Shown here: positions 61,062 through 64,000 of the stretch, piece by piece
Position numbering within the stretch: the stretch's first letter is position 1
How the letters are laid out: the number at the start of each line of letters is the position of its first letter
The notes under the pieces: generated by a model
The model's input: the letters and a program-made list of their open reading frames with translations, nothing else
Database searches by the model: none
Told to the model about the DNA's origin: nothing
Made by a program: the position numbers and the translations under genes
Assembly: GCF_009745985.1 (NCBI RefSeq)
Contig: NZ_WFIX01000190.1
Coordinates: 667,186-731,185 of the forward strand
DNA from: Microbacterium karelineae
GTDB taxonomy: Bacteria; Actinomycetota; Actinomycetes; Actinomycetales; Microbacteriaceae
DNA length: 64,000 nucleotides
Reading direction: 5' to 3'

Positions 61062-64000
61062 ATGCGAAGGCACATCGGTAGAGTCCGACAAAACCAGCAC
61101 TGGTCACGACGAAGGCTCGGCAAGAAGGCGATGGCCGGCGTGGCCGTCGGCGTCGTCGGCGCCATGGTCGGGTCCGCGAACGTCGCGATGGCGGCGGGCG
61201 TCAACACCTATCCGGATGACCTCGCCGAGGCGGAGGCGAGCTTCCTCGAGCTGGCGCTCGCGGGCGACGAGCTCATCGGACTCGGTGCGTCGGAGGCCGG
61301 TTTCGACACGAATCCCGGCCCGAACCAGCAGCCGTTCAGCGGCGAGATCGCCGGAACCGACATCGTCGACTTCGGCTCGGGGTTCACGATCCCCCTCGAC
61401 CAGCTGCTCGCCTTCGGTGAGCTCTCGGCCCTCCTGAGCCAGTCGACGGCGAGCGACAGCATGAACGCCGAGGGCCTCGCGTCCCTGGCGGGCGCCGACG
61501 GCGCCGTCGCGCTCGACAGCGTCGGCGACGCCGACTTCGGCAATGCGACGATCGACCTCCTCTCGCTCTTCGACGCGGCCGGCATCGACGGCATCACCGA
61601 TCAGATGATCGACGTCGCGTCGATCGAGGTCGGCGTCGCGGGTGCCTGGGAGCAGGCGATCGACGGTGTGATCCAGGATCCCGACGGTGTCGGCGGCCTC
61701 GGACAGTACCGCCTCGCCGACATGCTCCTGCAGGTGCACTCGCCCGCGATCGAGACGGCCGCCGATGGTCTCAGCGACGCGGTCGGCCAGATCGAGGACC
61801 AGCTCCTCGGGCTCATCGAGGACGGACTCGGTCTCACCGAGCTGTTCTCCGTGATCCCCGGGACGAGCGTGACGGCGAGCATCGACAGCAACCTCCAGCA
61901 GGACGTGCTGGACGCGGTGCTGCTGGCCCCCATCTCGACGGATGACGGGCTCGCGACGATCAACCTCGGAGACGGATCCCTCACGTTCGACCTCGGGCGG
62001 TTCGGCGGCAACGACGATGGCGTCCGCGATGGACCGGTGGGCCTGAACAACCAGGACCCGAACACCGAGCTCGTCGACGATGAGACGTACCCGTTCATCG
62101 CCTCGAGCATCCACGACGTGATCGAGGTCGTCCTCGACGTCGCCTGGGATGCCGTGCTCGAGTCGCTCCAGACGGTCACGATCAGCATCGACGTTGAGGC
62201 ACCCGACGGCACGACAGCCGGTGTGACGACGAACCTCACGGGGGAGACGCTCGATTCGTACTGCAACCCGTCCGGGATCACCGGAGCCGTCACGTGCGCG
62301 ACGCTCACGCCGATCCTCAGCACAATCGCCGGCCTCACGTCCGGCATTGTCAGCGAGATCCTCAACGCTGATCCGAACCCCCTCTACGAGATCTTCGAGA
62401 CGGTCAAGACGGATCTGATCACGGTTCCGGTGCGCGCGGCGGTGGATCCGTTCCTTGAGATCCTCACGAACTTCATCTCGCTGCAGATCAACCACCAGCC
62501 CGAGCCCGTGCTCTGCACGACGCCGGGCGGCGAGGAGCTGGTCGCGCAGCACGAGGTCTCCGCGCTGAGCCTCGGAGTGCTCGGAGGAGCAGCTCGACTC
62601 GGACTCGGCAACGCCGGCGTCCGCATCGACGCGTGTGGTGTCGTCGCAGCCGTCGGCACGCTCGAGGCGACCTCGCCCGAGCCCGCCGGTGGCGAGACGG
62701 AGGTGACGGGATCCGGTTGGGCCGCCGACACCGAGGTGTCGCTGCAGCTGACGGACCCGGACGGCCTGCCCGTGGGTGACGCGGTTCCGGTCACGACCGA
62801 CGCGGATGGCAACATCCCCGCCGGCACGGTTCTTCCGATCCCCGCGGATGCGGTTCCCAGCCCGGACTACTCGGTCGTCGGCACAGAGCCCGGCGGAGAG
62901 TTCACCGAGGCGCCCCTCGAGGTGTACGCGCCGGATCTGACGGCGGAGACGCCGGTCAACCCGGGCCAGTGCACGGCGATCACGTCGGGCGGCTGGATCC
63001 CTGGTTCGGACGTCACCCTTCAGCTGACGGACGCCGCGGGTGCTCCCGTGGGCGACGAGCTGGTCGTCACGGTCGACGCGGACGGCAACGTCCCCGCCGA
63101 CACGTGTGTGACGGTCCCCGAGGGCACCGAGGCCGGCGACTACACGGTCGTCGGAACGGACGACAACGGCGCCGAGGTCTCGGCCCCGGTCGAGGTCGTC
63201 GAGGTCGGCACGCCGATCCTCGACGCGACGTCGCCGGTTCCCGCCGGTGGCGAGACGGAGGTGACGGGATCCGATTGGGCTCCTGACACCGAGGTGTCGC
63301 TGCAGCTGACGGACCCCGCGGGTGAGCCCGTAGGTGACCCGGTTCCGGCCACGACCGACGCGGATGGCAACATCCCGGCCGGCACGATGGTTCCGGTTCC
63401 CGAGGGATCCGAGCCCGGCGACTACACGGTCGTCGGCACGGACCCGGACGACAACACGGCATCGGCACCCCTCGAGGTGTACGCGCCGGCGATCGAGGCG
63501 ACGAGCCCGGTCGAGGCTGGTGACGACACGACGGTGACGGGATCCGGTTGGATCCCCGAGTCGCCTGTCGAGCTCCAGCTGACCGACCCGGCTGGCCTCC
63601 CCGTGGGCGACCCGGTTCCGGTGACGACGGATGCGGATGGCAACATCCCGGCCGACACGCTGGTTCCGGTTCCCGCTGACGCTGAGCCTGGCGACTACAC
63701 GGTCGTCGGCACGGACGAGAACGGCGCGGAGGTCTCGGCTCCGCTCGAGGTCCTTGCGCCGACCGAGCCGGTCGTCGAGATCGAGCCGAACGTTCCTGCG
63801 GGAACGTGCGCGGAGATCACGTCGAGCGGTTGGGCTCCGAACAGCACGGTCACGTTCACGCTCGTGAATGAGACCGGTGAGGAGATCAGCACGGTCACGT
63901 TCGACACGGACGCAGACGGCAACGTCGTCGGCGAACCGGTCTGCATCGAGATCCCCGAAGGCACCGAGCCGGGCGACCACACGGTCATCGGCGAGGACGA
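61062..64000 (+). CDS. Large repeat-rich surface protein (choice-of-anchor G-like), 3' end beyond the window
   Basis: 979 complete codons with no stop; the gene continues past the window. An Arg/Lys-rich signal peptide of about 46 residues ends AMVGSANVAMAAG. The next ~480 residues (GVNTYPDDLAEAEASFLELA..., FSGEIAGTDIVDFGSGFTIP, NLGDGSLTFDLG) resemble choice-of-anchor G family proteins, which are common in Microbacteriaceae. From about residue 530 the protein consists of Ig-like repeats of about 92 residues. AAGGAGAG precedes ATG 61062. It is probably exported and wall-attached; the anchor lies outside the window. Long antisense open frames here are by-products of base composition. Confidence 0.85.
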   Translation, partial: MRRHIGRVRQNQHWSRRRLGKKAMAGVAVGVVGAMVGSANVAMAAGVNTYPDDLAEAEASFLELALAGDELIGLGASEAGFDTNPGPNQQPFSGEIAGTDIVDFGSGFTIPLDQLLAFGELSALLSQSTASDSMNAEGLASLAGADGAVALDSVGDADFGNATIDLLSLFDAAGIDGITDQMIDVASIEVGVAGAWEQAIDGVIQDPDGVGGLGQYRLADMLLQVHSPAIETAADGLSDAVGQIEDQLLGLIEDGLGLTELFSVIPGTSVTASIDSNLQQDVLDAVLLAPISTDDGLATINLGDGSLTFDLGRFGGNDDGVRDGPVGLNNQDPNTELVDDETYPFIASSIHDVIEVVLDVAWDAVLESLQTVTISIDVEAPDGTTAGVTTNLTGETLDSYCNPSGITGAVTCATLTPILSTIAGLTSGIVSEILNADPNPLYEIFETVKTDLITVPVRAAVDPFLEILTNFISLQINHQPEPVLCTTPGGEELVAQHEVSALSLGVLGGAARLGLGNAGVRIDACGVVAAVGTLEATSPEPAGGETEVTGSGWAADTEVSLQLTDPDGLPVGDAVPVTTDADGNIPAGTVLPIPADAVPSPDYSVVGTEPGGEFTEAPLEVYAPDLTAETPVNPGQCTAITSGGWIPGSDVTLQLTDAAGAPVGDELVVTVDADGNVPADTCVTVPEGTEAGDYTVVGTDDNGAEVSAPVEVVEVGTPILDATSPVPAGGETEVTGSDWAPDTEVSLQLTDPAGEPVGDPVPATTDADGNIPAGTMVPVPEGSEPGDYTVVGTDPDDNTASAPLEVYAPAIEATSPVEAGDDTTVTGSGWIPESPVELQLTDPAGLPVGDPVPVTTDADGNIPADTLVPVPADAEPGDYTVVGTDENGAEVSAPLEVLAPTEPVVEIEPNVPAGTCAEITSSGWAPNSTVTFTLVNETGEEISTVTFDTDADGNVVGEPVCIEIPEGTEPGDHTVIGED
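62661..64000 (+). repeat. Five tandem Ig-like repeat units in the surface protein
   Basis: Units begin near 62661, 62938, 63217, 63490 and 63772, a period of about 277 bases. Each has a (V)TGSxW block, LQLTDPAG.PVGD, TTDADGN(I/V)PA and GDYTVVGT. Units 1 and 3 share a long identical stretch (62685 and 63241, 556 bases = two periods apart), a sign of recent copying. The last unit is cut by the window end and more may follow. Confidence 0.85.

Noticed and set aside
61104-63980. 958-codon open frame on the minus strand
   Set aside because: It is antisense to the surface protein. It is rich in Arg/Asp/Val with no fold, signal or ribosome-binding site. The plus-strand frame has a signal peptide, periodic repeats and a good start; it has no stop only because the window ends.
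62661-64000. CRISPR or satellite DNA
   Set aside because: The periodicity is in frame and gives Ig-like protein domains; it is coding repetition.

Overview
The window reads as chromosome of a high-GC Gram-positive actinobacterium, most likely Microbacteriaceae (Microbacterium-like). The grounds are the very high GC, frequent GTG starts, many starts set 7-8 nt after a -10-like hexamer (leaderless style), PspC-type sensor systems, zinc-free ribosomal protein paralogues, and an anchored surface protein of a kind common in that family. Family and genus are inferred from gene content only. No rRNA, IS element, prophage or CRISPR array is visible.

Layout. 1-4.7 kb: metal-homeostasis block (end of a Fur/Zur-type regulator, UPF0718 permease plus partner, a secreted propeller-like protein), a 24-residue peptide gene with its own terminator, and the rpmB-rpmG-rpsN operon. 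4.8-14.7 kb: MFS carrier, HU, CopD-CtaG fusion, helicase, a degenerate beta-lactamase-like lipoprotein, iolB and a LacI regulator. 14.7-20.2 kb: a TetR/MFS efflux pair separated by a gntR-leuA block of different base habit; leuA has a Leu-rich leader peptide. 20.3-24.7 kb: PspC envelope-stress two-component system and a thioesterase.

24.7-38.0 kb is the most coherent unit: an N-glycan foraging locus. A secreted EndoH-like GH18 endoglycosidase would release glycans. An ABC importer would take them up. Cytoplasmic GH92, GH38 and GH5_18-like enzymes would trim alpha-mannose and the beta-mannosyl core. A LacI regulator and four matching operators tie the genes together. The island is bracketed by two copies of an 85-90 bp palindromic repeat; a third copy lies at the start of the window inside a gene.

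38-47.7 kb: YceI protein, quinone-oxidoreductase/HxlR pair, and a tightly overlapping five-gene cassette (three glycosyltransferases, ABC exporter, tandem kinase-like protein) of unknown product. 47.8-54.6 kb: OmpR-type two-component system, TetR-MMPL pair, DUF3500 lipoprotein, tRNA-Gly. 54.8-60.7 kb: choline uptake and oxidation to glycine betaine (BCCT, betB, betA) and dcd. 61.1 kb to the end: the 5' part of a large repeat-rich surface protein that runs off the window.
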